Source: an uncultured Dyadobacter sp. | Lineage (GTDB): Bacteria; Bacteroidota; Bacteroidia; Cytophagales; Spirosomataceae | Length of the DNA: 64,000 bases | Assembly: GCF_946482605.1 (NCBI RefSeq) | Contig: NZ_CAMLSE010000003.1 | Coordinates: forward strand, 380,545-444,544 | Direction: 5' to 3' | Part shown: positions 27,863 to 37,845 of the stretch, piece after piece | How positions within the stretch are numbered: position 1 is the first letter of the stretch | How the letters are laid out: every line of letters starts with the position of its first letter | Made by a program: the position numbers and the translations under genes | The notes under the pieces: generated by a model | What the model was told of the DNA's origin: nothing | Database searches by the model: none | Seen by the model: the letters and a program-made list of their open reading frames with translations, nothing else

Positions 27863-30119
27863 GCGGAGGTGCATCCTGACCTTCGCCCGCATCCGGCTTT
27901 AAAACCAGGCGAATCGTGGTGCCCTGTTTGCTTTCAATCGTCAGATCGGCGTCAATGTCATTGCTCAGCCCCACCATCAACTTCATTCCGAGCGAGTTGA
28001 CGTTCCGTTGATCGAGATCTTCCGGCAAGCCAATGCCATTGTCGGATATCGACAAATGGACCAGCCCATCCGGTTTTCTTTTCATGGAAATGATGATTTC
28101 CCCCTCGTTTTGATCCGGGAACGCATACTTCAACGCATTGGTAATGGCTTCGTTTAAAATAAGCGCCAAAGGAATTGCCGTCGCCACTTTCAACTCAACG
28201 GCGTCGAGATCCAGCTCGAAGAGGATGGCTTTGTCCGCGACAAAACTATCCTGAAGATATTCGACCAGCTCTTTGAGATAAAGATTCATTTTAACAATCC
28301 TTACGTCGTCGGACTGATAGAGTTTCTGATGGATCAATGACATGGCAAAAACACGCCGCTGGCTGTTTCTGATCACGGTAGCCACGCTCTGACCCGGATG
28401 GGCAAGCTGCATTTCGAGTAAACCCATCACAGTCTGAAGATTGTTCTTTACGCGATGGTGTACCTCTTTTAAAAGCCATTCCTTTTCTTCGACGAGGCCG
28501 AGCAGCGCGCTGTTTTTTTGACTGATAGCTACCTGCTGCAGGGTAAGCTGCTCATTGCTTCGCTGTTTGATCCGGTATTGATTGTAGATGAGCCCGGAAA
28601 GCAACAGCAGTGCAAACGCCCCACCGATCGTCACATTCCGTTCGAACTCCTTTTGGCGGATACTGGCCTGCTGGATTATATTCTGCCTGTTGAGCAATGC
28701 GATATTCTGTTCCTTTTCCTTACTGTCATACTGGATCTGCAAGGTGGCGATCTTGCTGCTTTTGGCCTCGTTGAAAATCGAATCGCTCAGCAATTTGAAT
28801 TGCTGCTGATGTCTTATTGCGCTCAAATAGTCGCCTTGCGCCGAATCTACCTTAAAAAGCATGGCGTGAAGCTGGGATACAAGTCGCACCGTGCCATTCC
28901 TGTGATTGATCCTCAGCGCCTCGCCGAGGTAATGCTTCGCCTTGTCGTATTCCTTCAAAGTCAAATAGTAATTGCCGATGTCCCTGTAAAGATCCACAAA
29001 ATCCACCTCCTCGTTCTTCACCTTTTTCAACAGCGAAATGATCACCTGGTAGCTCTTTTCCGCCGACCGGTAGTCTTTTAAACCCATGTAACAATGCCCG
29101 TAAGTCTTGGCGACGGTTAGCTTTGAATAGATGTTTTTAGGCGGATTCTTCCTGACAAGGTCATTGTAGAACACCAGCGCTTCCTGGGCCTGCCCGCTGT
29201 TCACCATTCCCCGGCAAATCCCATTGCCTGTACTCAGCACCATCATCGTTTCGTTCTGACGTGCAAAGCTGGCCAATGCTTTTTCAAGATATCGTATCCC
29301 CGGTGCCCATTGATTCAGGTCGTAGTAAGCGGTGGCCAGTTTGGTATAAAAAAAGCCCAGGGCAGTCGTGTCCTTGACGGCTTTGGCACTTTCGATGGCA
29401 GCATGCCCGTATTTGATTGATTCCTGATAATTCCCCAGACAATTACTTACTTCTGTCAGCATATTGTAGGTCAAATGCAGAGGTCCCCAGATCGAGCGGA
29501 ACAGTGCCAGGACATCCACAAACTCGCGGAGCGACTGCGTGTAATTTCCCTGTACATAATGCACGTTGGCGATCCTGCCCAGCATATCGATCTGCGATTC
29601 TTTATCACCGGCCTTTTCAAAGAAAGCCATCGCCTGCTGGTAGCACCTGATCTTGCTGACCAGCCCTTCTTTACTTTGTGTGTAGGTTTCGCCCAAGTAA
29701 AACCAGGCTATTCCTGAAAGCAAAGTCTCTTTTCCCGCAGCACTTAATGCGATCGCCTTATGGGTAATGTTTACACCACGCGCATGCTCGCCGGTTTCCG
29801 AAAATAAGATCCCCCAGGTCATCAAGGTCATGATTTGTCCTTTTTTGTAATGCAACCTGTTACTTAAAGCCAATGCGGAAACAAGCTGAGTACTTGCACT
29901 ATCCATGTCGGCCTTGTCCTCACCGGGTTTGTAAATGTAAAAGGTGGCCAGCTTCAACTGCATGATAATTCTGTTTGTATCAGCTCTGCTCTGCGGCATT
30001 GCGAGCACGGCACTGTCGGCAAAGGCCCTGGAAGCGCGGGGAAAAAGGAATGAAGCTTTTACTTTAATGCCGCAAGTCAACAGTAACAGGAAGGTAGCGA
30101 CATAGCAATATCTGTTCAT
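27855..30119 (-). CDS. TPR-repeat sensor histidine kinase, HisKA_2 type
   Basis: 754 residues from the ATG at 30119 (MNRYCYVATFLLLLTCGIKV, signal peptide). TPR repeats fill about 60-480, on the periplasmic side. A membrane helix lies near 490-512 (VTIGGAFALLLLSGLIYNQY), followed by a short coiled coil. The phospho-acceptor region reads EVHHRVKNNLQ near residue 553, the HisKA_2 signature; the HATPase domain is at about 640-745 with LNEAITNALKYAF and SDNGIGLP. It has no receiver domain, so it must signal to a separate protein; the REC-sigma54 activator encoded about 1.2 kb away is a candidate. It is a close paralogue in layout of the kinase at 33374. Its stop codon overlaps the HTCS end by 8 bp. 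Confidence 0.9.
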   Translation of the reverse strand: MNRYCYVATFLLLLTCGIKVKASFLFPRASRAFADSAVLAMPQSRADTNRIIMQLKLATFYIYKPGEDKADMDSASTQLVSALALSNRLHYKKGQIMTLMTWGILFSETGEHARGVNITHKAIALSAAGKETLLSGIAWFYLGETYTQSKEGLVSKIRCYQQAMAFFEKAGDKESQIDMLGRIANVHYVQGNYTQSLREFVDVLALFRSIWGPLHLTYNMLTEVSNCLGNYQESIKYGHAAIESAKAVKDTTALGFFYTKLATAYYDLNQWAPGIRYLEKALASFARQNETMMVLSTGNGICRGMVNSGQAQEALVFYNDLVRKNPPKNIYSKLTVAKTYGHCYMGLKDYRSAEKSYQVIISLLKKVKNEEVDFVDLYRDIGNYYLTLKEYDKAKHYLGEALRINHRNGTVRLVSQLHAMLFKVDSAQGDYLSAIRHQQQFKLLSDSIFNEAKSSKIATLQIQYDSKEKEQNIALLNRQNIIQQASIRQKEFERNVTIGGAFALLLLSGLIYNQYRIKQRSNEQLTLQQVAISQKNSALLGLVEEKEWLLKEVHHRVKNNLQTVMGLLEMQLAHPGQSVATVIRNSQRRVFAMSLIHQKLYQSDDVRIVKMNLYLKELVEYLQDSFVADKAILFELDLDAVELKVATAIPLALILNEAITNALKYAFPDQNEGEIIISMKRKPDGLVHLSISDNGIGLPEDLDQRNVNSLGMKLMVGLSNDIDADLTIESKQGTTIRLVLKPDAGEGQDAPPLS

Positions 30120-30305
30120 GAAATAGCGGATTACAGTATAACCGGTCTGATCAGCAAAGACGCACAAATGCCCATTATACCTTGTAAAGCCATCAAATAG
30201 CCAATTTTAAAAGGGCCATACCATGTCCAAAAACCTGCTTTCTCCAATCGGGTCACTGTATTTCAAACAAATCCGGCGCCGTCCAACCGCCGGTATCTAT
30301 ACATA

Positions 30306-30342
30306 CCGGACTGCCTCCACGGCGTGGTGCGAGGCAGTCCGG
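30306..30342 (-). terminator. Terminator of the YCII-like gene
   Basis: Perfect 12-bp stem CCGGACTGCCTC (30306-30317) with its complement at 30331-30342, 4 bp after the stop codon at 30347. No long T-run. Confidence 0.6.
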
Positions 30343-30346
30343 CATT

Positions 30347-30697
30347 TTAGCGGGCCGGCAGCATTGCCATGCGAACTTCCACTGTGGCGCCATACTGGAT
30401 GATCGGGCACCCTTTCGCTATTTGAACAGCCTCGTCGTAATCATTTGCCCTGATCAGAAACAACCCTCCGATCGATTCTTTCACCTCGGCGTAAGGGCCG
30501 TATTGGACCACATTGCCCTGTTTTATGAAACGGCCGTTCACATCCCATTGCCTGGGCGTATCCACCAGCTTGTTCTGAGCGGCAATGCCCGCAATCCAAT
30601 CCTGATAGGGTTTGATGGCCAACTTCATTTCTTCCGGAGATGGCCTGGCGTCTACACTTGTAAGATCCCGGTGGATTGTTAACAGGAATTCGTTCAT
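30347..30697 (-). CDS. YCII-related (DGPF) domain protein
   Basis: 116 residues from the ATG at 30697; the frame extends to 30781 but the family normally begins MxxFLLxI, as here (MNEFLLTIHRD). The C-terminal half shows the family pattern GPYAEVKESIGGLFLIRAND followed by DEAVQIAKGCPI. These small ferredoxin-like-fold proteins are often encoded beside ECF sigma factors; none is adjacent here. Function unknown. A strong terminator follows and a group of palindromes lies 175-216 bp upstream. Confidence 0.85.
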   Translation of the reverse strand: MNEFLLTIHRDLTSVDARPSPEEMKLAIKPYQDWIAGIAAQNKLVDTPRQWDVNGRFIKQGNVVQYGPYAEVKESIGGLFLIRANDYDEAVQIAKGCPIIQYGATVEVRMAMLPAR

Positions 30698-30871
30698 CGT
30701 TGTTTTGATTAGTTGTTTGAATAGACTGCCTAGGTACTGCCACGTATTGCGACAGGCCGGTGCGGATCGCGATGGAGCCAATCAAAGCACATGCCACGTG
30801 AATGTGATCGGAAGAAGAGCCGCATTGGTGTTCAAATAGCCGTTTTCAATAAAAGAAGAAAGGCGGGCGGG

Positions 30872-30913
30872 TTGGATTAATCCAAATAAGAGAGGAAATC
30901 CAAAAGATTGGAT
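30872..30913. promoter_or_regulatory. Two adjacent palindromes built from TTGGAT half-sites
   Basis: A perfect 14-bp palindrome (TTGGATTAATCCAA, 30872-30885) is followed by ATCCAA (30898-30903) and TTGGAT (30908-30913), a second inverted pair with a 4-nt spacer. Four copies of one half-site occur in 42 bp, with palindrome centres 27 bp apart. It lies upstream of the YCII-like gene (minus) and of the sigma54 activator gene (plus). Likely operator; the binding protein is unknown. Confidence 0.5.
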
Positions 30914-30980
30914 ACCGCATTCGGTCGACTTTTCATTGCCCCTGGCTCAATGGCTCGTCAGCAATGGCGGAATAGCACGC

Positions 30981-31020
30981 TTTGTATATCTTCAAAAATT
31001 TGGAGATATACAAATTTTTG
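30981..31020. promoter_or_regulatory. Overlapping, mutually exclusive hairpins
   Basis: TTTGTATATC (30981-30990) pairs with GATATACAAA (31005-31014), and CAAAAATTTG (30993-31002) pairs with CAAATTTTTG (31011-31020). Bases 31011-31014 are needed by both stems, so only one can form fully. The remaining part of the 30698-31284 gap shows no other signal I can support. Confidence 0.4.
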
Positions 31021-31284
31021 GAGATACCCTACGAACTAAAAGAGTAGATAAGGCTCCCGGACGGACTTAAATGACTGGAAAGAAGCTCCGTTAAAACGTA
31101 ATACATTGATGACAGGCGCTCGTCTAGCAAATATAACATGCATTAAACGAGGAATTTACCAATTAGTCCACACAGCTTTACCAACCCATCAGCCAACTTG
31201 CTCCAAGGTTACCGGGCAGGAGGTATATTTCTTTTTAGACCACAGATTTAGTCAGTATCTCAAAAATTCTACCTGTTCAAGACC

Positions 31285-33330
31285 ATGCAGTCATCATCCA
31301 GCCTTTCCATCAGTTCCGCCTCCTACAAGGTCTTAATAGTGGAGGACGAATACATTATTGCCAACAATCTTGAAATTATACTGAGTAATGCTGGCTACTC
31401 CGTGTTAGGCACCGCAAATTCTGTTCCCAGGGCGCTGGCGCTGATCGGAGCGGAACGGCCGGAGATGGTTTTGCTGGATATTTATCTCAAGGGAAGTGAA
31501 ACGGGCATCGACCTGGCCAAGCAACTGGAAGAGATCGATATTCCCTTTATCTATATTTCCGCCAACGATAATCAGAGTGTGCTCGATGCAGTAAAAGCCA
31601 CACGGCCAAGCGGCTATATTGTCAAACCTTTCAGGGAAAAGGATGTTTTGACCGCATTGGAAATCGGGCGCTACCGGCATTCACATAGCGTCGAGGTGAA
31701 GTTACGGGAAGAAAAAGCGCTGCAAATTGCGCTTACCGACGCCTTATCGGACAAGGGAAGCTGGGATAACAGGTTATTGAACGTAGCCCTGTTGTTACAA
31801 AAGCATATCCCTTTCGACTTTTTAACGGTCCGGCATCAACGGCTGCTGACTACCCATGATTTCAACTATTACAGAGTGGGATTTGAGGAGTATCAGGTAC
31901 TGAGCGTTGAGAAGATTCAGCAAATGTCCAATTCGAAGGTCAACCCGCCTGCGCTGCCGCCCGACGGTCGTCATTCAAAAGGGCCTGTTCGTTATTCCGA
32001 GCGCGAGATCGGTGTATTGTTCCGGCAAGACCCCTACATACAGCTGCTCGCAAAAACATTCCGGCTGCAATCGGCCTTGACGTTGCCTTTCAGCCTGGGA
32101 AATGGAGAGCGGTTCACCATTCATTTTCTAAGCCGGAGCCCGGAACCATATACGGCCGCGCACCAGGCCCTGCTGGAACGGCTCGAACAACCCCTGCTGC
32201 TAACCCTTGAGCGGGTAATGGCCTACGAAGAAGTGGCCCGGCTCAGTGAAAAGCTTCAACAGGAAAACAACTATCTGCAGGAAGAGGTAAAAGCGCTCGC
32301 GAACTTTGAGGAGATCATTGGAAAAAGCGAAAGTCTGTTGCATGTTTTTAACCTGGTTACCCAGGTGGCACCAACCGACACGACCGTACTGGTGATGGGC
32401 GAGAGCGGTACAGGAAAGGAACTGATCGCCAGGGCCATTCACAACCAATCGGCCCGAAAAGGCAAGATCCTGGTCAAGATCAACTGTGCCACATTGCCCG
32501 CCAGTCTGATCGAATCAGAATTGTTCGGCCACGAAAAGGGGGCTTTTACAGGTGCTGTTGATAAGCGGATCGGCAAATTCGAGCTGGCTCACGGGGGAAC
32601 GATATTCCTGGATGAAATTGGCGAGCTGCCGCTCGAACTGCAGGCCAAATTATTGCGGGTACTGCAAGAGAAGGAAATCGAGCGGATAGGCGGTAAGACG
32701 TCGATCAAAACAGACGTTCGTGTGATAGCCGCAACGAACCGCGACCTGGAACTGGAAGTTGCGGAAGGCCGCTTCCGGATGGACCTCTTTTTCAGGTTGG
32801 CGACATTCCCGCTCACATTACCGCCCCTGCGCGACCGAAAGGAGGATATCGGGCTTCTCGCTCATTTTTTTGCCCGAAAACTCACCCGAAAGCAGGGCAA
32901 GCCGTTTCTGGGGTTCAGCGATACGGTTCTCGCGGAGTTGCACAACTACGCATGGCCGGGTAATATCCGGGAGCTGGAAAATGTCATTGAACAGGCAGTC
33001 ATTCTGAGTAACGGCCAAGCGCCGCTGGCACTGGGAAGGCCCCTGCAGAAGCGTTTGTTTTCACGAACCCCCGCGCCTGCCCAGCCCGAATACCACAAAA
33101 TCCAGGGCCAGCCGGCATTGAGCCAGCCCAGGGATCTGTCCGAAATGAAACAGATGCAACGCGTAACGGAGCGGGAGTACATTCTGTCGGTACTGAATCA
33201 GACCAACGGGCGTATACGCGGAGCGGGCGGCGCCGCGGAGCTCTTGAATCTGAGACCAACCACGCTCGAATATCGGATGGAAAAAATGGGTATCCGCAAG
33301 ATGCTGACAGTGCAGTCGCCCGATTCCTAA
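31285..33330 (+). CDS. Sigma-54-dependent response regulator (REC, AAA+, Fis HTH)
   Basis: 681 residues. Receiver domain about 14-130 with the phospho-acceptor aspartate in VLLDIYLKG near residue 61 and the conserved lysine in YIVKPF. A middle region of about 130-335 looks GAF-like and ends in a coiled coil. The AAA+ sigma-54 interaction domain is at about 345-575: Walker A GESGTGKE near 371, GAFTGA near 420, Walker B IFLDEIGELP near 435. The GAFTGA loop needed to contact sigma-54 is intact. A Fis-type HTH is at about 625-670. It should activate sigma-54 promoters when phosphorylated, probably by one of the two HisKA_2 kinases next to it, which lack receivers of their own. The gene is followed after 43 bp by the kinase at 33374. 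Targets unknown. Confidence 0.93.
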   Translation: MQSSSSLSISSASYKVLIVEDEYIIANNLEIILSNAGYSVLGTANSVPRALALIGAERPEMVLLDIYLKGSETGIDLAKQLEEIDIPFIYISANDNQSVLDAVKATRPSGYIVKPFREKDVLTALEIGRYRHSHSVEVKLREEKALQIALTDALSDKGSWDNRLLNVALLLQKHIPFDFLTVRHQRLLTTHDFNYYRVGFEEYQVLSVEKIQQMSNSKVNPPALPPDGRHSKGPVRYSEREIGVLFRQDPYIQLLAKTFRLQSALTLPFSLGNGERFTIHFLSRSPEPYTAAHQALLERLEQPLLLTLERVMAYEEVARLSEKLQQENNYLQEEVKALANFEEIIGKSESLLHVFNLVTQVAPTDTTVLVMGESGTGKELIARAIHNQSARKGKILVKINCATLPASLIESELFGHEKGAFTGAVDKRIGKFELAHGGTIFLDEIGELPLELQAKLLRVLQEKEIERIGGKTSIKTDVRVIAATNRDLELEVAEGRFRMDLFFRLATFPLTLPPLRDRKEDIGLLAHFFARKLTRKQGKPFLGFSDTVLAELHNYAWPGNIRELENVIEQAVILSNGQAPLALGRPLQKRLFSRTPAPAQPEYHKIQGQPALSQPRDLSEMKQMQRVTEREYILSVLNQTNGRIRGAGGAAELLNLRPTTLEYRMEKMGIRKMLTVQSPDS

Positions 33331-33373
33331 ACACATCCGAAAGGCCATAACGGTAAACTTCCTGATACTCACC

Positions 33374-35746
33374 ATGCGTCACACTGGATCCGTCCGTTTC
33401 ATTTTTCTGATAGCATGGCTTGGCTTTTGGTGCAACCTGGCCAGGGCACAACCCGGCCCGAAGCCCGGGCCCGACGCGCCTGATACCAGCCGGATCCTGT
33501 ACCTGCTGGAACTTGGCAAGAAAAAGCTGCGGCCTACCTACACCCAAAAGGCGGATCGGGACAGCGCGATCGTGTTTTTTCGGCAGGCAGAAACGATCAG
33601 CAGTACGATTGCCAACCAGAAGTGGCTGGAAGAAAGCCAATGCCTGATCGGAATCGCCCATTTGCTAAGCAACAACTGGCCCAAGGGTAAAGACTACTTT
33701 ATGAAGGTCATCCGGGCACGTCAGCGCAGGGGCGACAAAGCGGGAGAAATCAGGGCATTGCTTCGAATGGCGACCACGATATTCTGCGACGACTGCCGGG
33801 AAAACCGGGCGGCCCTGGAAAGGGCACTGGCGCTCTCCCGCCAACTCGGCGACCAATCCCAGGAGATGCTGATCCTGATGGAAATGGGATATGAGGATTT
33901 TCAACTGAACGGGGGAGATACCCAAGAGGCCGAGCGCAAGGCTTTACAAGTACTGGCGATTCAAAAGAAAGTCGGTTCCATACCGCTGACCCGCGCTTAT
34001 CACGCACTGGCGGAAGAAAGTGTTTACAAAATGCCCGGCGAGTATGGCTATTTGTCAAATGCCTACTATTTTTTGTCGGATCTGAGCCAGGCCAGAGGCG
34101 ACCTCAACCAAAAGCTGTTTTACATTCTTGAAGTCGTCAAAAGTGCGGAGCGGAGCGGTCAGCCCGGCGAACTCGACTACGCCTACTACCGGTTGGGGAA
34201 TGCCTATTATGAGCTGGGGCAATTTGACAAAAGCATGATTTACCATCAGAAATCTCTATCGCTCAGCCGCGAAAAGGGTATATTTCTGATCCAGATGGGG
34301 TTGGCCAACCGCATGGTGGCGACCATGCTCAGGCAGGGAAAAGCCCGGGAAGCTTTACGTTTTTTGCAGGACATTGTCAGCAAAGACCTGCCGTACACTT
34401 ACGAGGATCACCTGCTGATGGCACAATCCTTCGGAGCATGTTACAATGCCCTGAACCAATACAAACTGGCCGAAATGTACTACCTCAGAAGCGTCGCGTG
34501 GAGCAATGAGATCACTGCCGGGTTTCGGTTTACGGCATGGAGAAAAATCAGTCAGTTTTATGTGGCCCACGACCAGTACGAAAAGGCGGCGCCCTATCTG
34601 AACAGGTTGCTGGCAGCTCCTCCAAAAAAGATCATTCCCAGCCACCAGATAGAAATCCACCTGATGCGCTTCAAAGTGGATTCGGCGCGACACCATTATC
34701 TTTCGGCCATCACACATTACCAGAAGTACAAAGCATTGAATGATTCGGTTTTCAATGAGAAAAAAAGCAAACAGATCAGCCAGCTGAGTATCCAGTACGA
34801 AACGGGGAAAAAAGATCTGGACTTGAAACTCAAACAACAGGCTATTCAGATTTTGACGGAGAAGAGCCGGCTTCAGCAGAACCAATTGCAGCAAGCGACC
34901 AATACCCGGAATGGTATCTTCGCCGGAGCCGTTCTGCTGATCCTGCTACTGGGCCTGGGCTTCAAAGGCTACCGCGTCAAAAAGCACATCAACGAGCTGC
35001 TCGAAGCGAAGCAAATCGAAATCAACCGTAAAAATCACTCCCTGGAACTCATTGTCGAGGAGAAGGATCATTTGCTGATCGACAGGGAGCAATTGCTGAT
35101 GGACAAGGATCACCTCCTCGAAGAACGGGAATGGATGTTGAAGGAAATGCATCACCGGGTTAAGAACAACTTACAGATTATCACAAGCTTATTGCACTCC
35201 CAAGGATCTTTCCTCAAAGATAAGGAGGCTTTCGCCGCCATTCGGGAAAGCCAGAACCGGGTTCATGCGATGGCATTGATTCACCAGAAGCTCTATCAGA
35301 CCGACCGGCTGTCCAGCATTCCGATGGTCGATTACATCCAGGAAATAGTGGATTACCTGATCAGTTCATTTGACCGGGCGGACAGGATCCACAAGCAGAT
35401 TACCGTCGCCCCGATCGACCTGGACATCGCGTACGCGGTGCCGCTCGGACTGATCCTTAATGAAGCGGTGACGAACTCCCTCAAATACGCTTTCCCCGAA
35501 GATCGCATCGGCACATTGCATATCGGGTTGACGGAAGAGGCCAATAAAACCTACCGGCTGGTTATCAGTGACAATGGGATCGGGTTTCCGGCCAACCTGA
35601 ATCCGAAACAGAGCCGGACCCTGGGTATGAGCCTGATCCGCGGATTGAGTGAACAGATCGACGGTACTTTGACCATCAACCAGCACAATGGAGTGCAAAT
35701 CAACCTCACCTTTTTCGAAGACAAGGCCGCCCGCGTCCCGGCGTGA
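33374..35746 (+). CDS. TPR-repeat sensor histidine kinase, HisKA_2 type (partner of the sigma-54 regulator)
   Basis: 790 residues. Signal peptide (IFLIAWLGFWCNLARAQP); TPR repeats about 50-480; membrane helix near 512-532 (GIFAGAVLLILLLGLGFKGY); a long coiled coil with a repeated EEKDHLL/DREQLL/DKDHLL pattern at about 555-585; EMHHRVKNNLQ phospho-acceptor site near 590; HATPase about 680-780 with LNEAVTNSLKYAFPE and SDNGIGFP. Starting 43 bp after the REC-sigma54 gene on the same strand, it is the most likely kinase for that regulator. It converges with the next kinase gene, with only 26 bp between the stops. Confidence 0.92.
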   Translation: MRHTGSVRFIFLIAWLGFWCNLARAQPGPKPGPDAPDTSRILYLLELGKKKLRPTYTQKADRDSAIVFFRQAETISSTIANQKWLEESQCLIGIAHLLSNNWPKGKDYFMKVIRARQRRGDKAGEIRALLRMATTIFCDDCRENRAALERALALSRQLGDQSQEMLILMEMGYEDFQLNGGDTQEAERKALQVLAIQKKVGSIPLTRAYHALAEESVYKMPGEYGYLSNAYYFLSDLSQARGDLNQKLFYILEVVKSAERSGQPGELDYAYYRLGNAYYELGQFDKSMIYHQKSLSLSREKGIFLIQMGLANRMVATMLRQGKAREALRFLQDIVSKDLPYTYEDHLLMAQSFGACYNALNQYKLAEMYYLRSVAWSNEITAGFRFTAWRKISQFYVAHDQYEKAAPYLNRLLAAPPKKIIPSHQIEIHLMRFKVDSARHHYLSAITHYQKYKALNDSVFNEKKSKQISQLSIQYETGKKDLDLKLKQQAIQILTEKSRLQQNQLQQATNTRNGIFAGAVLLILLLGLGFKGYRVKKHINELLEAKQIEINRKNHSLELIVEEKDHLLIDREQLLMDKDHLLEEREWMLKEMHHRVKNNLQIITSLLHSQGSFLKDKEAFAAIRESQNRVHAMALIHQKLYQTDRLSSIPMVDYIQEIVDYLISSFDRADRIHKQITVAPIDLDIAYAVPLGLILNEAVTNSLKYAFPEDRIGTLHIGLTEEANKTYRLVISDNGIGFPANLNPKQSRTLGMSLIRGLSEQIDGTLTINQHNGVQINLTFFEDKAARVPA

Positions 35747-35772
35747 TCGGGGCTGCCGGAGCGTCAATGCGG

Positions 35773-37845
35773 CTAGCCCGGCAATTCCACAAAAAATGTA
35801 GTTCCAGCGCCATTTACCGATTCAAACCAGATCTTCCCTTCATGCGCCTCCACAATCTGCTTGCAAATCGAAAGGCCGATACCGAAGGATTGTTCTCCCG
35901 CGGTGCCTACCCGCCTGGCATCGTTTGAAGGACGGAAGATCTGCCCTTTGAGGTCTTCCGGAATGCCGATTCCATTGTCCTTGATGGTCAGCAGCGTGGT
36001 GTCCGACCGCTTCCGCAGCTGCACCTGAATGGCGCTTTCCGCCGACGAGAACTTGATTGCATTGCTCAGCAGATTCGAAAATATCCGCCAGATCTTTTCC
36101 CTGTCCACAGGCACCATAGCCTGCTCGTAATCATAATGGATGGCCTGTTTCTTTTCCTTCGCCTTGTAGCTCAGCATATCAATACAGGAACGGACGATCT
36201 CTGCCAGATCCTCCTCACTTTTGATGATCTTTTTCCGGTCCGGACCCGATTGCAGGATCTGTCCGATCAGTCCAAATGCCAGCCGCCCCGATTCCTGGAT
36301 CGCATCGACGATCATCGCCTGCTCATCGGTCGGCACCTGTTCCCAGAAAAGCATATCCGAGCCCGAGATCATGGCGGCGATCGGGTTCCGCAGATCGTGG
36401 GCGACGATTTGCAACATCTCCTCCTTTTCGACTTCGGATTGTTCCAGCGCATTGACCGTATCCTGAAGAGCGATATTACTTTGCGTGATCACGCCGTTCA
36501 ATTTGGTTACCGCGCGGAGGTTGGCGGCATTCTTCCTGGCACTGCGCCAGATCAGGTACACGATCACGCCCATCGCGATGGAAATCAATATTGCAAATTT
36601 GAGGATCAAACCCTCCCGGGCATCCTTTTCGGCAGCCAATTCTATTTCATGCTCACGCTGGATCTGTTGCAGAAGCTGCCCGACATTGCTTTTGTTTTCT
36701 GCATTCTTCTTTAATTTCTTCTTACGATCTGTTTCAAGGTCGGCCATTAATAACTTACCTGCCTCTTCAAATTCGCCACGACCGAACGAAATGTAAGCCT
36801 GCAACCGCTGGTACAAACTGATTGTCGCGGCATCGTTGGCTGCACCGGGCATTCGCCGCAGCGTATCCAGCTGTTCCTGCGCTTTGGCATACTCGCGGGT
36901 ATCAATGTATACCTGTGTCAATATCTGCCGAGACTCCTTCTCCACATCCAATGACCAGTCTATATCCGGGTCGTGTTCGAGACATTTCTTGATGAGCTTT
37001 TCCGCGGTACGGTTGTCGCCTTTCAGGGCATAGGCTTCCGCCTGGTTTCTTAAAATGACAATTTTTGAAAACTTGATAAAATTTTGCTCACGGGGGAAGC
37101 GGGCCGCATTTCGGTTGATGAACTGATTTGCCTGATTGAAGTAATGCAGCGCCTTGTTCGGTTCATTCAGGCGCAGATAGGCAGTCCCGATATTCCGCAT
37201 ACTTCCCTGTTTTTCAATAAATTCCAGCTGAAAATTATCGGCTTCCCTGCATTCAGACAATTCTGCCAGTTCGTGCTCCCAGTATTCGATCGCCTGGTAA
37301 TAGTTTTCTTCCTTAAAAGAAATATTTGCGATCCTGCTGCTGTACCGTGCGCATTCACAGGTTTCACCCAATGATGTCAAAAATGATTTACCCTTGTAAT
37401 AATTGCGGTAGGCCAGATAAAATTCCTTCTGTTTCAGCAGATCGTCCCCTTTCAAAAGCAGTGCCTTGGAGTAATCGGTGGCGTTCTCATCGCGGACCTG
37501 CGGGGATGCAAACAAACCAAGAAGGCTATCGGTGTAAATGAGCGCGTTTTGAGCGAGCGTGGAGTCGCGGTGGCTCAATACCTTCATAAATTTATAGTAG
37601 GCGATGCTGTCGTGGATGTTCTTTTTGTCCAGCGTAGCCATGAGCGAATCGAGAAGGGTAATGGTCTTTCCGATACCTATCTTCCGCGAGTTCCGGTCGA
37701 GACTGTCGATCCCCGTTTTCAACTGCAAATGGACACTGCTCTTTTCCGTCTTTCTGCATCCTGTAAAGCTTCCCGCTAATACCAGGAAAATCAGCACGAT
37801 CTTACATTGAAAAGAGGGCAGCAACAGACAAGATAGGTTATTCAT
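35773..37845 (-). CDS. TPR-containing sensor histidine kinase lipoprotein, HisKA type
   Basis: 690 residues from the ATG at 37845. The N-terminus carries a lipobox (VLAGSFTGC, C30), so it may be lipid-anchored as well as membrane-spanning; a membrane helix is seen near 420-440 (LILKFAILISIAMGVIVYLIW). TPR-like helices fill about 60-400. The phospho-acceptor motif VAHDLRNPIAA lies near residue 478 and is of the normal HisKA class, unlike the two HisKA_2 kinases nearby. HATPase is at about 570-688 (FSNLLSNAIKFSS, IKDNGIGIP, GIGLSICKQIVEAH). No receiver is fused; the lone receiver encoded about 0.5 kb upstream on the same strand is a candidate partner. Stimulus unknown. Confidence 0.9.
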   Translation of the reverse strand: MNNLSCLLLPSFQCKIVLIFLVLAGSFTGCRKTEKSSVHLQLKTGIDSLDRNSRKIGIGKTITLLDSLMATLDKKNIHDSIAYYKFMKVLSHRDSTLAQNALIYTDSLLGLFASPQVRDENATDYSKALLLKGDDLLKQKEFYLAYRNYYKGKSFLTSLGETCECARYSSRIANISFKEENYYQAIEYWEHELAELSECREADNFQLEFIEKQGSMRNIGTAYLRLNEPNKALHYFNQANQFINRNAARFPREQNFIKFSKIVILRNQAEAYALKGDNRTAEKLIKKCLEHDPDIDWSLDVEKESRQILTQVYIDTREYAKAQEQLDTLRRMPGAANDAATISLYQRLQAYISFGRGEFEEAGKLLMADLETDRKKKLKKNAENKSNVGQLLQQIQREHEIELAAEKDAREGLILKFAILISIAMGVIVYLIWRSARKNAANLRAVTKLNGVITQSNIALQDTVNALEQSEVEKEEMLQIVAHDLRNPIAAMISGSDMLFWEQVPTDEQAMIVDAIQESGRLAFGLIGQILQSGPDRKKIIKSEEDLAEIVRSCIDMLSYKAKEKKQAIHYDYEQAMVPVDREKIWRIFSNLLSNAIKFSSAESAIQVQLRKRSDTTLLTIKDNGIGIPEDLKGQIFRPSNDARRVGTAGEQSFGIGLSICKQIVEAHEGKIWFESVNGAGTTFFVELPG

